Shown here: positions 1-27,127 of the stretch, piece after piece | Layout: each line of letters begins with the position of its first letter | How positions within the stretch are numbered: position 1 is the stretch's first letter | DNA from: Norana najaformis | Taxonomy: Eukaryota > Annelida > Clitellata > Crassiclitellata > Hormogastridae | NCBI GenBank assembly: GCA_964023275.1 | Contig: OZ029925.1 | Location: forward strand, 10,245,184-10,309,183 | Length of the DNA stretch: 64,000 bases | Direction of reading: 5' to 3' | Made by a program: the position numbers and the translations under genes | The notes under the pieces: model-generated | Database searches by the model: none | Seen by the model: only the letters and a program-made list of their open reading frames with translations | What the model was told of the DNA's origin: nothing

Positions 1-526
1 TTTGGACGGTTGAGGAATGACTGATGAATGTGAACTTTATCCTGTACCGTCTCAAGATGGGTGGTTATAAGGCGAGCAGGATAAGCCATGATTTCGGACC
101 ACTGCCAAGTGCGTAAATGCTCTCTAGTGTTTTAAGCTGTCTCAAATGTGGACCAAAATTCGCTGATATTGTTTAAAAAAAACTGGTCTGCGCCTAAAGC
201 TGGTAACTGTAGTCTCCAGCCAATGGGCATGAAGGTGTTCCTAGCTGGAACGATATAAAGCCGTGGTATTCAGTTAGTCTTTTCGAAAGAAATTAGGCTA
301 GAAGAAGAAACACTCCGTTTTCTGATGCGCGCTTCGACATGGCAAAAATGCTAAGTAAGATTTAATCTAATCAGATGACTTATGTAGCGCGGTTATAATA
401 ATTCAGAAGGAATTAATCGATGGTCTAAGACGGAATCGAATTATGGACATCTAAAAATAATGCATCAATATAAAGCTGTATTATGTGATGATCATGTGTC
501 TTCAAGATACATTTGTCTTGTCTTAG

Positions 527-16457
<15,931 letters not shown>

Positions 16458-17464
16458 TCTCGATGATCAGGAGAGGAATGATTTCAATACTTACTCTATT
16501 CATTATGCCATGTGTAATATTTAGCCCAGTCGATCGCTTCATTGTAAACTTTAGGCCTATAACTTCGTTTATCTGATAACTTTTGCTTTAACAACGACAT
16601 ATTATGCTAGTAGTTATTGCACAAGTGAAAGTATCGTCAGTACTCTAACATTTATTATAACATCAAAAGGTCACGAATAATGAGAAAAACATAAGTACCA
16701 CCTCCTCTTCTATATTTAGCCATTTGTAACATTTCAAACCAGATTCGGCTAAATGTGAAACAGAATGCACATTTCTGCGAAATGACAAATGGGGTACCAA
16801 TGAGAAAACTCAGAGTGAACGAAGGTGTAGCACCATACATCAGCACTCATTATAACAAAGATCAGATGAACTCCCTCAGTGTTAGAGTTTTAAAAATGTA
16901 TCTAAATGTGTGCATTATGTATCTTCTAAGATCGTCTAACAGGCGCTGAGCAATTCTTAGAGTTAGTAAGTTGAACAGAAAAACATGAATTATCTTAAAA
17001 TTTTCTATAAATAACACGAGTTATATAAATCACACGAATGTCTTCAGATTTACCTCGCAATGTTATTTTGTTTCTTACTTACTTACTAGACTTTTGATGC
17101 CTCGAGAAACTGATACTATCTTCATGTGTAAACTGAGGTGCGAAAGCTTGGATGCTCTTTTGGCTATGATTAGCTCCATGCCGGTTTACTATCTTAGAGT
17201 CCTGTGAAGGTATAGATGAGACTAGCATTAACCATGAGGACGAGGAGACTGATGCAAAATGGTTAGAGATAGAGCCACCCATTCATAAAAGCTGCAGAAA
17301 ATTCATCCTGTGGCATGTAATCCAAAGTGCAGCCATCCATACACGAAAGTGTCTTCTTCAGGTCTTTTGCAAACCGATTGTAAGCGACCTGTCCTAAAGT
17401 AATCCCTAATTACTTTTCTGATAAATAATTGGCTTTGGATGCCTCATTGGTGTCACCTCCTATC

Positions 17465-17640
17465 TGTGGTATAGTAGCCGATTGGTTAGAGCGCTTGGTT
17501 TGTAACGCAGAGAATACAGATTCGAGCCTCCTCTGAGCTGATTACTGTGTTGCGACCTTCAGCAAGACCCTCAATTGCTTAGCGCCATCGACTGATGCTT
17601 AGTCATTAGATAGTGGCCCTCAATAAATGCTGAAACAATA
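17465..17640 (+). repeat. tRNA-derived SINE (family A)
   Basis: Head: GTGGTATAGTAGCCGATTGG TTAGAGCGC (box A-like) with GATTCGAGCC (box B-like). Body: TCAGCAAGACCCTCAATTGC and GACTGATGCTTAGTCATTAG. Tail: AATAAATGCTGAAA into a GTA/GTG triplet run. No acceptor-stem pairing is evident, so it is not a working tRNA gene. Confidence 0.75.
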
Positions 17641-17698
17641 GTAGTAGTAGTGGTGGTGGCAGTGGAAGTGGTGGTGGCAGTAGTAGTAGTAGTAGTAA
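17640..17698. repeat. (GTA/GTG)n triplet microsatellite at a SINE tail
   Basis: AGTAGTAGTGGTGGTGGC-type run between two SINE-like repeats in opposite orientation. Confidence 0.93.
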
Positions 17699-17704
17699 CA
17701 ATAT

Positions 17705-17880
17705 AGCATCGTATAGCCTCGACCCTGCTCAGTTTTCAGCGAATTGATCGGGTGAGATTCTTTACCACCGCTGCCCATTTTGAATGGGCGCCACGCCAAT
17801 TAAGGTACCCGAGTACGGGCCGTGCTAGGCCGAGATTCAAATCTCTAAAATAAGTCACGACCGGACACAGATAGCAGCGA
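17705..17880 (-). repeat. Dispersed repeat family D, minus-strand copy
   Basis: On the minus strand: GGTCGTGACTTATTTTAGAG, ATTTGAATCTCGGCCTAGCA, CAGCGGTGGTAAAGAATCTC. The same blocks occur at 55010-55165 (+) and 29570-29725 (-). Confidence 0.72.
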
Positions 17881-20809
17881 CAACGTTTCCTATTTACTCT
17901 GCATGTGGGCTGGCAAAACATTCTGTTGCATAAATGTTGACGACCTTCCGCAGTTGTCGATCAGTTGTTGACTAGCGCTGTTTGTATCGTAACGCGTTAA
18001 CTCGAGTAAAGACAATCTGCTTTCCGTAGTTATAAATAATGAAACGATCAGTTCAATCACATTACAGGGTTTGCCGATATATAATTCTGTACACGCACCA
18101 ATCTATCAGTGATATTTGTAGCTCCAGCAGCTGTGCACAGAACAGATTGCGATCGCTAATATGCAGACTTTTCCCGCCAAGTCAACGCTTACCGCTGACG
18201 TCAAACAATTTGCGCCACTAGTAACAGCAGTGTGATAGATCCAATGTTGACAGCATCACAGACATAAAAGATAAGTCTCAGAGAAATGGCCTTTTCTGAA
18301 GCCGGACTGTAGTTTTGGCTTTGGATTGAACGTTTTCAAATATCACACATAAATGATGGTGGATATTTAGACAACCTCTACTGTTTCTGCTTCCTGTGAG
18401 CCATTTGTCAGATAATTATATTAGCCAAATTTCCCCATCATTTAAAAAATGTACATCGATTAAAAACAAACTACATTAAAGTTGAAAGGACGGTTGAAAT
18501 ATTACCTGACAACGCATGAATGTCACAGTCCTTGCAATATTTTGTCCAAGTGGATTTTATTCTGACACCATTCACATTAGTGCCTGTTGCTTACAGACAT
18601 TAACTATAACAGTGTAAATACTAGGCAGTTATGCAGCCAAATAAATTTCACTAATCGCCCACAAGCAAGAAGCTATTAAAAACAGTTTAATTGATCAATC
18701 TAAAACTCTAAATAGGCCACTCACACAAAAATGCCAGGATGATGTGAAATTTATTTTTAAACATGACATTTACTTTACTGACACAATCAATTTTCTAGCT
18801 GATTCGAGTTCAAATATAGATAATATGCACAGATAACCAAAGACTTACAACTGTTTATAACAAGTGAACAATTATACGCTAATAAAAGAGCATTTTAAAC
18901 GAACATTAAATGTTAGCAAATTATAATACAAATCAACATTCCATATACAGTTCAAATAACATTAGTCTTAAAACCCATACAAAACGAGTTCCGTCATTTT
19001 GGATAAAAACACAGATAAAACAGTCTTTTAAAAGCACAAGTTCCACATATATATGTTCCTTCTAAACAGTGATCAAGAAACTGGGTCAATATTGTCACGG
19101 AATCGGTAATACACTGTAGATTTGTGCACACTAAATCCAGTGTGGCTGTGTCAGAAAGCACAACTGTTCTAATCGAAAGCACATTATAGACTTGGAATCA
19201 ATAACCAGAAACAATGTTACCTGAATCTGACTAAACTGGGCTACCAGTACAAAAGCAGTAAATCCACAAATGGAATTTCCTCAGAAACAAGCATCTACAA
19301 CATATTTATAAACTTAAACATGTACCGATAAATGCAAATGAGCACAAATTAGTGGAAAAAATAATTACACCATTAACAACCAAGTAAGTTAAACGCATTC
19401 AATAGCCGCAGCTTGAAACAATAACAATGGTCAATTTATTCCTATATGATGTAAATGTATAACTTTGTTTTGCACTCAGAACAGTTACATATACAGCCAT
19501 TCATAACCATGTCTCTATGTTAAAATTCTCATATTCTACTGCGTGTGCATCTATGGAATCAAAGAAAAATAGTTTATGCAAAGAAGAAATCTCATCAAAG
19601 GTCTTATCAAATAATATCTTAGTTCACCAGAACAACAAATTTCCTACTACCACGGGCATATACAACCTGGACCGTCACAATTAATTTCAGATACAAAATA
19701 AGATCTCCATCGGTTTTAAATATTACTACAAATTATATACACGTACATCCACAACCTCAAGCAACATCTCCTCTGTGAATCCCTGTCCATAAACTTTACT
19801 GAATGTAACATTTATGGATAGGGACTATTCAAGATAGAGTTTGCAAGACTGAAAACAATGAATTTCAGAAGACAAAATTTGCATGACATTGGTGAAACTG
19901 TGCATAGACACTTAAGGCAAATCAAAATTTTAATGACAAATCCTTTTTATAAGAACAAAAACTGGCACTGTATTTAAAGATGTACAAAGGTCTCCTATGC
20001 ATATTTCTGTTGAAGAAGTTCTCATAGGGTGTCAGGAAAAACAAAATCTCTTGCGCAACTATGAAGAAGAATTCACTAAATTTTTCTTTTCCGCTTAAGG
20101 AAGCAACTGCTTTTGTGAAAACGATATGGGGCTGCAAGGTAGCACCCTATTATTTAAATTGTTTTCTTCTGTTCATCTGATCATCAGAATCATGTTTTAG
20201 GCATCACATAATTGAAAAATGATTACACCAGCTGAATCAACTCTTTCACCTCCCTCGATAGCTCACTTACTCCTTTGCTGGCCCTGGATAGTAAGCACAA
20301 AATTGTGACCAACTTAGCTTTGCATAAAATATTAAACTGTTCACATCTTTCTTTGATGAAAGCCATCAGCAGGTTGTGCAAGCCTTTTTGATATCTAGAC
20401 TACTTCAGTTAAATACCACTTGTCTTAAGAATCTCAGACCTCATGCCCCTCCAACTCTTCACACTCACTGTTAAGTTATCTATATAAATACCAGTATTCG
20501 TTGTGGTCTGGATTTTTTCAGAAATTGAGCAAAGTATATTACATATGAGAAAACAGCATTTCATAGAGCCATTAAATTTACTAATGCTTAATACAAAATT
20601 AATCATATACTGTAACAAATAAGACACAATAAAGAACTTGAAATGTGCAGTCACAATCAGAAGGGTAACAGACATTTCAACCCTACAGTTTTGCTGCTGA
20701 GCGCACATTATTTACGACACAGTCAAGTGACAGATTTTGTGGAAATCAAATTGGGAATAACCAAGTTCTAGCTGAAGCTGTGAATGAGAAGCCATTTTGA
20801 AATCAAACA

Positions 20810-22633
20810 CTAGGAACTCTTTTTCTTGCTGCTGGAACCACTGAATGACGAGTAGCAGGTCCTTCGATGGCGCTGTTTCTTTTGGGTTTGTTGTTGAAAC
20901 ACTTTATTGTTGCGATCAAGGTTGCCATAGGCCAGACGTGCCTGCATTCGCATATGACCCCTGTGACGCTCTTTGCCTCGGCCAGGACTTGAATGGCCTA
21001 AGTTTTCATTCTGAAAAGGCACGGGTTCTTGATTCCGAGGGTCAGAAGAAGCACCAAAAGCCCTAAGATCACTGCCTCCTCCTCCTCCTCTTCCTCCTCC
21101 TCCTCCTCCTCGTGAGCTAGACAAAGACCGATCTAGGCTTGACGACTCGCTGTCACTTGTCCATGTGGGTGAATGAAAAGGCTGACGATGGTGTGAACTT
21201 GGCAGTGGGTCACGAGGTCGATGAAACAGGTTTTCTAAGGATTCGCTTCGACTCTGTGCACACAGGCTCTCACCTAGACCCGTGTCCATATCTGAAGGAA
21301 TGGAGTTTGTCAACTGATGTTCCATTTCCCTGTGCAGAGGCGGTCGACTGCGAAGTTGATAGATAGACATGCTTGGATGTTCGATGAGAAGATCTTCCAT
21401 GGAGCTTGACTTTGGCTTTTCTACTGATGCATCCTGACCTGTGAAGCATGGAGAAGGAGAAACGACCCAACACTCTTCAATGCTCGGATTATAGAGGAAC
21501 TCGGGCTGTGAAGAAACGTCACTCAGTGCTGCATCACTTTGTGGATCAAGGTCAAGAGTGTTGACATACGGTCCACGTAAGCGTTCAAAGTCTGAATGTT
21601 CATCTGAATATGAGTTTGTCAAAGAGTTAGATATGACAGGCGGCGACATATCACCGTAACTTGACTGATTACTGGTTTCTTTACAGAGGAAATCGTTTTC
21701 TTTGACAGAATTTGGATGCTGTTTGTTTGGGGATAAAAACCTGTCATCAGAATCTAATAAAAGCAAAATTAAACCAAAATTAGACAGGACTCTAAACACA
21801 AACACACTGATGAAGAAGAAGGGAAGCAGAATGCAAAAAGGAGCAGGAGGGAGAATAAGAACAGGAAGAAAAGCAGTTCCTATGTCAACCAAAAGAGGCA
21901 GCAGTAGCAGCTCCAGGAGTACTTGCTGGGGGCAAGAGCATTTTCAGAGGGATCCCAAATTCTGGCAGTCCACCATGCATGGGTCTGGTCCGAGGGGTGC
22001 CAGCATATCACCAAGAGAGGTGCGGGGTGAACCCCCACGCCTATAGCTAAATCCGCCACACAGAGGCAGCCATGATTATGAAGTGACTCCAATTTCACAG
22101 TCCTATCCTTTGCCACTTGATCTTCCCACTGACAGTGTACAGTCAGCGTACTCATTTCATAGCTAAGTTCAGTAGAGGGCACTAGCAGCGAAGAAATCTG
22201 AAATCTTGAACTACCTTTCTGTCCTGGTGGGACTTTGAAACCCCCAACTTCTGGGTTAGTGGTCCATCACACTAAGCATTAATGTGCACCCCTACAAACA
22301 ACACTCAAATAGCTTACTATTACAAGCACTGACCTAGCTAAAAAATCAGCATTCTACAGAAATTCTGTGCACTTTAATCAACTCTACCCATTCCAAGTAA
22401 TCTTGACAATATACCATGAAATTAACATTGCGCAAGACAACATCAAGCAACCTGCAGTGGGAAAAACTGGCATAGTTTGCAATTGAAAAATGCCTACCTT
22501 CTTCGACAATGACCCAATCATTAGGATTCAGGAAGTTATCAGCGTTTGAAATGCTGCTGACAGGTGTGCTATCGTCTGCACAGTTTTTGGGTTCTTCACC
22601 TCCAAACAAGAAACCAGTGATGCTTCGGAGCAT
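20810..22633 (-). CDS. TP53INP: TP53INP/DOR homologue (p53-inducible nuclear protein family)
   Basis: Two coding exons: 22498-22633 (ATG at 22631-22633) and 20810-21753 (stop at 20810). They join in phase 1 (GAAGAAG|GTAGGC ... TTATTAG|AT) to give 359 residues. TP53INP proteins shuttle from nucleus to autophagosomes, bind LC3/GABARAP and coactivate nuclear receptors. Visible signatures: the LC3-interacting motif NDWVIVEE (W40-V43), the family block EECWVVSPSPCFTG, and SSMEDLLIEHPSMSIYQLRS, nearly as in vertebrate TP53INP1/2. The C-terminal basic block LAYGNLDRNNKVFQQQ is also present. A poly-Gly/Arg tract lies near residue 260. It is longer than vertebrate members (about 220-240), mostly through the low-complexity middle. 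The start ATG gives a hydrophobic MLRSITGFLFG opening, as in the family. Confidence 0.95.
21070..21118. repeat. Coding (TCC)n/poly-glycine tract in TP53INP
   Basis: CCTCCTCCTCCTCCTC runs read on the minus strand as two poly-Gly blocks split by one Arg. Likely length-polymorphic; in frame with the flanking conserved blocks. Confidence 0.9.
22060..22275 (-). repeat. SINE-like repeat (family B), diverged, in the TP53INP intron
   Basis: Shares TGTACAGTCAGCGTACTC and TAGCTAAGTTC with the copy at 53440-53640 (TGTACAGTCAGTGTACTC, TAGCTGAGTTC). It ends with a degraded tRNA-like head. Confidence 0.55.
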
Positions 22634-23861
22634 AATGATGCTACACGTAACGGAAAGAAGATGACCTGACAATACACAGACGATGACAGAATATGACAAT
22701 ACTAAACGCAAACTCACAGCTGACAACGTCATCTTCAATCATGCATTTGCTAGCCACTTGTAATCTTATCAAATGAACTTCTAGAGTGTAACTGTAGAAT
22801 TCTCTTGCACTGCCACTGCTGAATACAAATACATCCTGCAGTCTGGGTTCTGTTAAGTTAAAATTCAGTTTTGTAATTAAAAACTATACACCGTCATAGC
22901 ATATACATATTTGTATATGTATGTACAGTATGTATGTATAGAAATGTGTGCATATATATATATATCACCTATAATCTAAGGCATATCATTCTACGCTGCC
23001 ACTGATAATGGACACTTCAAAACCACTGTGTCATGGCCAAGTATCCGATGCCAACAAAACAAATTAAAGTAGCACTTCACGTATACGAGCTCTAAAGCCG
23101 CACGATCGACACAAACCACATATACAGATAAAAGAGCCCCAAGACAATGGTTATCTAAATAAGGAGACTACTTTCAAATTCTTGAAAAATAACGGCTAAA
23201 TTATACTTGTTTGTTTCGTTTGGTTATCCTGTTGCAAAACGCGATGAAATTGCCTGGTGTCCTTAATTTGTTAGAAATCGACGAATCAGCGTAGGTCCTC
23301 TGGATACGTCATAGCACCGAAAACCTTACACATATCCAGCTAAAACACCGATTATATTAAAACACCTTCGTATATCCGTATCATTCCTAAGATACTAGAA
23401 TGCTGTAATTTTATAGAGCACAACTTACTAAAGTTGCTGAGATTATCTGTCCTTTTTTCTAAAACTGCGATCTGATATTATCCAGGACGACCGATCGCGG
23501 CGTTGATGTTGACTGTAAATGTAGATGTATATCAACAATGATCAGCTGTGGGAAGTGCGCCTAAATTAACTGGCACTTTGATTGGTTGCAAAACCGGGTC
23601 AATATTTGTCATTGGTGAGTCACAATTAGGTCAGCTCAAGACGATCAACGTATTGGACACTGCAAATGAGGCAGAATGTCACAGCAAGTTCGCGTGATCG
23701 GCTTGAGCTTGAGAGCAAGGAGACGGCCTGTTGAGCGCCTCTTAAATTCTATATTAGGAGTCAGTGCCCTGTTCGTTCAGTGAGCTTGGCATAGCTGGTA
23801 TGGTGACGTAATACAGCACTGTGACCTATTTTAGCTGCAAACAACGTCGTCTATACAATAT

Positions 23862-24075
23862 AATCGTAATCGTAATCCCAAGATTTCTACAGCGCCCAAC
23901 GAGAGCCATGTCACGAGGAAGTGACATGGCTCAGTCAAAACAAAATCGATAGGCAAAAAGGGTTCGGTTCTAGGTCATGATCAAAGTCAGGCAGACAGCG
24001 TGGCAGCTATGGTGGGTGATGTTTGGGATTGGAGCGGAAAGGGAGATAAGATGAATAAGGGGAGTCAGAATAGGA
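23862..24075 (-). repeat. Dispersed repeat family E, left arm of an inverted pair
   Basis: AATCGTAATCGTAATCCC, TTTCTACAGCGCCCAACGAG, CAAAATCGATAGGC, then GGATTGGAGCGGAAAG. The reverse complement of the copy at 24395-24608, with clear differences. Confidence 0.75.
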
Positions 24076-24394
24076 TCTGTGAAAGAGGAATGTTTTCAGT
24101 TTTGAGTGAAAGACCAATGCAGAAATTGCAAGCGGTGGAGCATAGATGAGTTTGTGTGACAACAGTCCTCTCCCACAAATCCTATCCTCGTAATAGTAAA
24201 CTCGAAATTTCTGAAGCGCTACTTTAAAGCTAAGCACAAGCGCAGGGCACCTAGCTGGTTATTCACGAGCGCTGCGTCAAGTCAGTAAGGTTGTCCAAAG
24301 ATGTCATATAGAGAACGGTTGTCAGAAGACCAGATAAGGGGGAAAGGAAATGTTAGGGTGGGTTGTGTTTAAGCTAAGAGAAATGGGATTTCTC

Positions 24395-24608
24395 CTCTTC
24401 CTCTTATCCGCTCCAATTCCAAACACCATCCACCGAAGCTGTCCGACCTTCTGCCTGCCCGACCCTTGGATCTTGACCTGGAACTGAATCTGAGCCTTCC
24501 TGCCTATCGAATTTGTTTTGGCTGAGCGCCTGCGAATAAGCTGGTTCCCGAGACTTACCTTTTCTTTGGGCGCCGTAGAAATCTCCAGTTTACGATTACG
24601 CTTAGTAG
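24395..24608 (+). repeat. Dispersed repeat family E, right arm of an inverted pair
   Basis: CTTATCCGCTCCAATTCC, ACCCTTGGATCTTGACCTG, CCTGCCTATCGAATTTG, GGGCGCCGTAGAAATCT. The same block order is inverted about 320 bp to the left. Confidence 0.75.
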
Positions 24609-25139
24609 GCTATGTAGTTTGTTTTGTTTCAACTAACGCCCAATGTGTATGACGCGCTAATGCTACCGGCTTCAGGCCAGCAGCCCAATCGACGCCGTGA
24701 AGCCCTCTCTTGCTATGCGACCTTCTTGGGCCCAAGAATGCGCGGGGAATCGTTTAAACTGCACCCGGTTCAGTAAGAATTGATGTAGTGGCAAAACTGC
24801 TGTAAGGGAGAAGGGAAACGTTTGTGGTAGGAACTCTAACATCATTTTCCTTTAATATAACCACTAATGACTGCGTGAACTTACCTAACGGTGGCACGCA
24901 TGCTAATTTTTACCATACCAAGTGTGGTTTTCATTTCGTTCGCGTATGTCCAACAACAAAGCCTCAGCGGAGGTCAGGGACTTGCCATAGATCTGTGTAA
25001 CAGTGAGCATGTTGACGTTTTTTATAGCGCTCCGATAATCACCCAGGCCCAAGGTCACCGTCGTGTGGAGTATTATAATTGAGTTGCATTAGAAAGTCAA
25101 TTCTTACTAATTAATTAAAACCATTACGAACCATGGCTT

Positions 25140-25270
25140 CTAACGATCCTATCCTCATTCCTCCTCTTCCCCTTGTCTATCTTACCGCTCCATTTTCACA
25201 GTACCCTTCTGATTGCCTGCCTGATTGACCCTTGGATCTTGACCTGAAACGCAATCTTTCTCCAAACAAG
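25140..25270 (+). repeat. Family E, partial copy
   Basis: Carries ACCGCTCCATTTTC and GACCCTTGGATCTTGACCTG as in 24395-24500 but lacks the right-hand half. Confidence 0.6.
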
Positions 25271-27127
25271 GCCACAGCAATCTAACGGTTAACCTCTTAA
25301 CATCTGAAGTTGTTTGGCATGTTTACCAAACCTGGGAGGAATGGGGGCAGGTTCACGCAGTCGGCCTAAATGTCCCCGTATTACATTAATATGATGAAAG
25401 CCTAGATTAATGGATATAGCTCAAACTACTAACCAGTCTCAACAGTGCTTAACAGCACTAAACTAGTCGCACCTCCCTACTGCCATCCGGATGCTTTGAC
25501 AGTTAAGAAAGCGCGAAAACATAGCACCCGTCAACTTAACAACATTTTGCTTGGCGTGGCCTAATTACTGCCGTCAGCTTCACATGATGCACCAGGATTA
25601 GAAATCCGGAAACTGAAAGCCGAGTGCTCTTGTAATCTTCCACAATTCTGCCTTTACTTCGTCTTGTAACAAACAAAATTAACTGCCAATAAAGTTGTGC
25701 AGGTCTTAAAGCATGGCTATACATCTCAGTGGGACAGTGTTAGGTCCAATTTAAAGCTACATTATAACTGGTTATGCCCCAACATTTTTCCATCTTTTCA
25801 TTGCTTTTCATACTCGAGTACTTCTACCATAGCTTTCTATAACTAAAATTAACAATGTCCATTCCAAATGTTTTTAATTTGTTTTAAATCCTGAGGGATC
25901 ATTTCTATCTCAGGTAAAAACAAAACTTTGCTATAAAGTGTAGCATTCAAAGTTTAAGGCCTAACCATTAAACGTGTTTCATGAGGAAGATGAGAAGGAA
26001 ACAATGTATCCCTTCAATGCTGGAAACAGGTCGACTGATTAAAATCGACTACACAGATGAAATATCAACAGATGCTATTATGTGGCAAGTAAATAAATTA
26101 TTTACAGCAAATCTTAAACCAGCCAGTCCAGTTGAAAGCAAAGCTGCCGTAGTATAATATTAAGCACTGTAATTTTTAGACTACCGTTAGTAGAAGCAAA
26201 TCGTTTGCCTTCATCCCCCACCACAATCACATAAGCTAACCCTAGCACTACTCTGTGTCCCTTCTGCCTACATGTCTGTCTACGCTAAGTATTGATGCAT
26301 GTGCATACGTAACTGTGCCCTCCTATTAACAATCCAAAAACCTTATCGTTAAGGTCACATCACAAAAACTATCAATTTCGTTTGGCATCAGGACTTGCAG
26401 TCCCAAAAGGCTAGACCAGTACCACTGAATCATCCCAAAGCAGCACTGAGTCACTTGCATCTTTCTGAAATGAGAAACAAGCAACTGCCAGTGACAGACT
26501 TTCAGACCGAATCAAGAAATAAAATCTTGTCTAGTACAGTGCAGCCACAGTTAATAAAAACAGTTAAAACCATGACCAAACAAAAATAAACTGCTCTTCC
26601 TTTCATTTTATAATATAGCAGAAGCAATAATTAAAAGCAACGTTCGAAACTCCAGACCGCATACGGTCAAGAAGCAAAGGTCTGTGTCAACTTGCCCAAT
26701 TCAACATGCTGTTCTTGGAGTAACATAAAAACAGGTTAACTTTCAAAAGAAGACAAATCGGAAAAATGATTTGTAAAGACGCAGAAGTTTGATTGTTTTA
26801 CAAACAACGGGTGTGTCTATTTCGCCCAACTATTGCGCATACAACTGCATGCATTTAAGACGTGCACATAAGATCTTGCTCGATCGATACAATCACATAC
26901 AACAGCACACGGCAGAACTACAATCGGCAATCTATTTAACTACAAGGAGAAGGTTAACATTTGGACAGACAGCAAACCACAAGCAACCTATCTAATATTA
27001 ATAATAATAGTAATTGTAGTAATAAACATCGTGTGGGACAGAATCCTTTTGTCTGACTGGCATTAAAGACAAGTGTTTCTAGGGAAATTAAGGTCAACAA
27101 GGGAACCCCTATTGTAAAAAAGTTCCT

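Larger units (their letters stand above)
16458..20809. other. Intergenic stretch between M1-like and TP53INP genes
   Basis: The two genes converge. The left part holds SINE-like repeats at 17465-17880. From about 18400 the sequence is A-rich on the plus strand, free of recognised repeats and without convincing ORFs. It probably includes a long TP53INP 3' UTR on the minus strand. Minus-strand AATAAA signals exist at 18556-18561 and 18750-18755 (among others); which one is used cannot be decided from sequence. Confidence 0.5.
22634..27127. other. Region between TP53INP start and NTF2 stop
   Basis: Both genes are on the minus strand, so this holds the TP53INP 5' UTR/promoter and the NTF2 3' end. 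It contains an inverted pair of family E repeats (23862-24075 and 24395-24608) and a further partial copy near 25140-25270. A CRE/ATF-like TGACGTAA lies at 23804-23811. Nothing coding was recognised. A non-coding first exon of TP53INP is possible but cannot be placed. Confidence 0.5.

Noticed and set aside
17465-17540. Possible functional tRNA gene
   Set aside because: A and B boxes are present, but there is no matching acceptor stem and a SINE body follows; a related copy exists at 3555.
21702-22182. Plus- and minus-strand ORFs in the TP53INP intron region
   Set aside because: Shadow frames of the TP53INP exon and a SINE-like repeat; no conserved motif.
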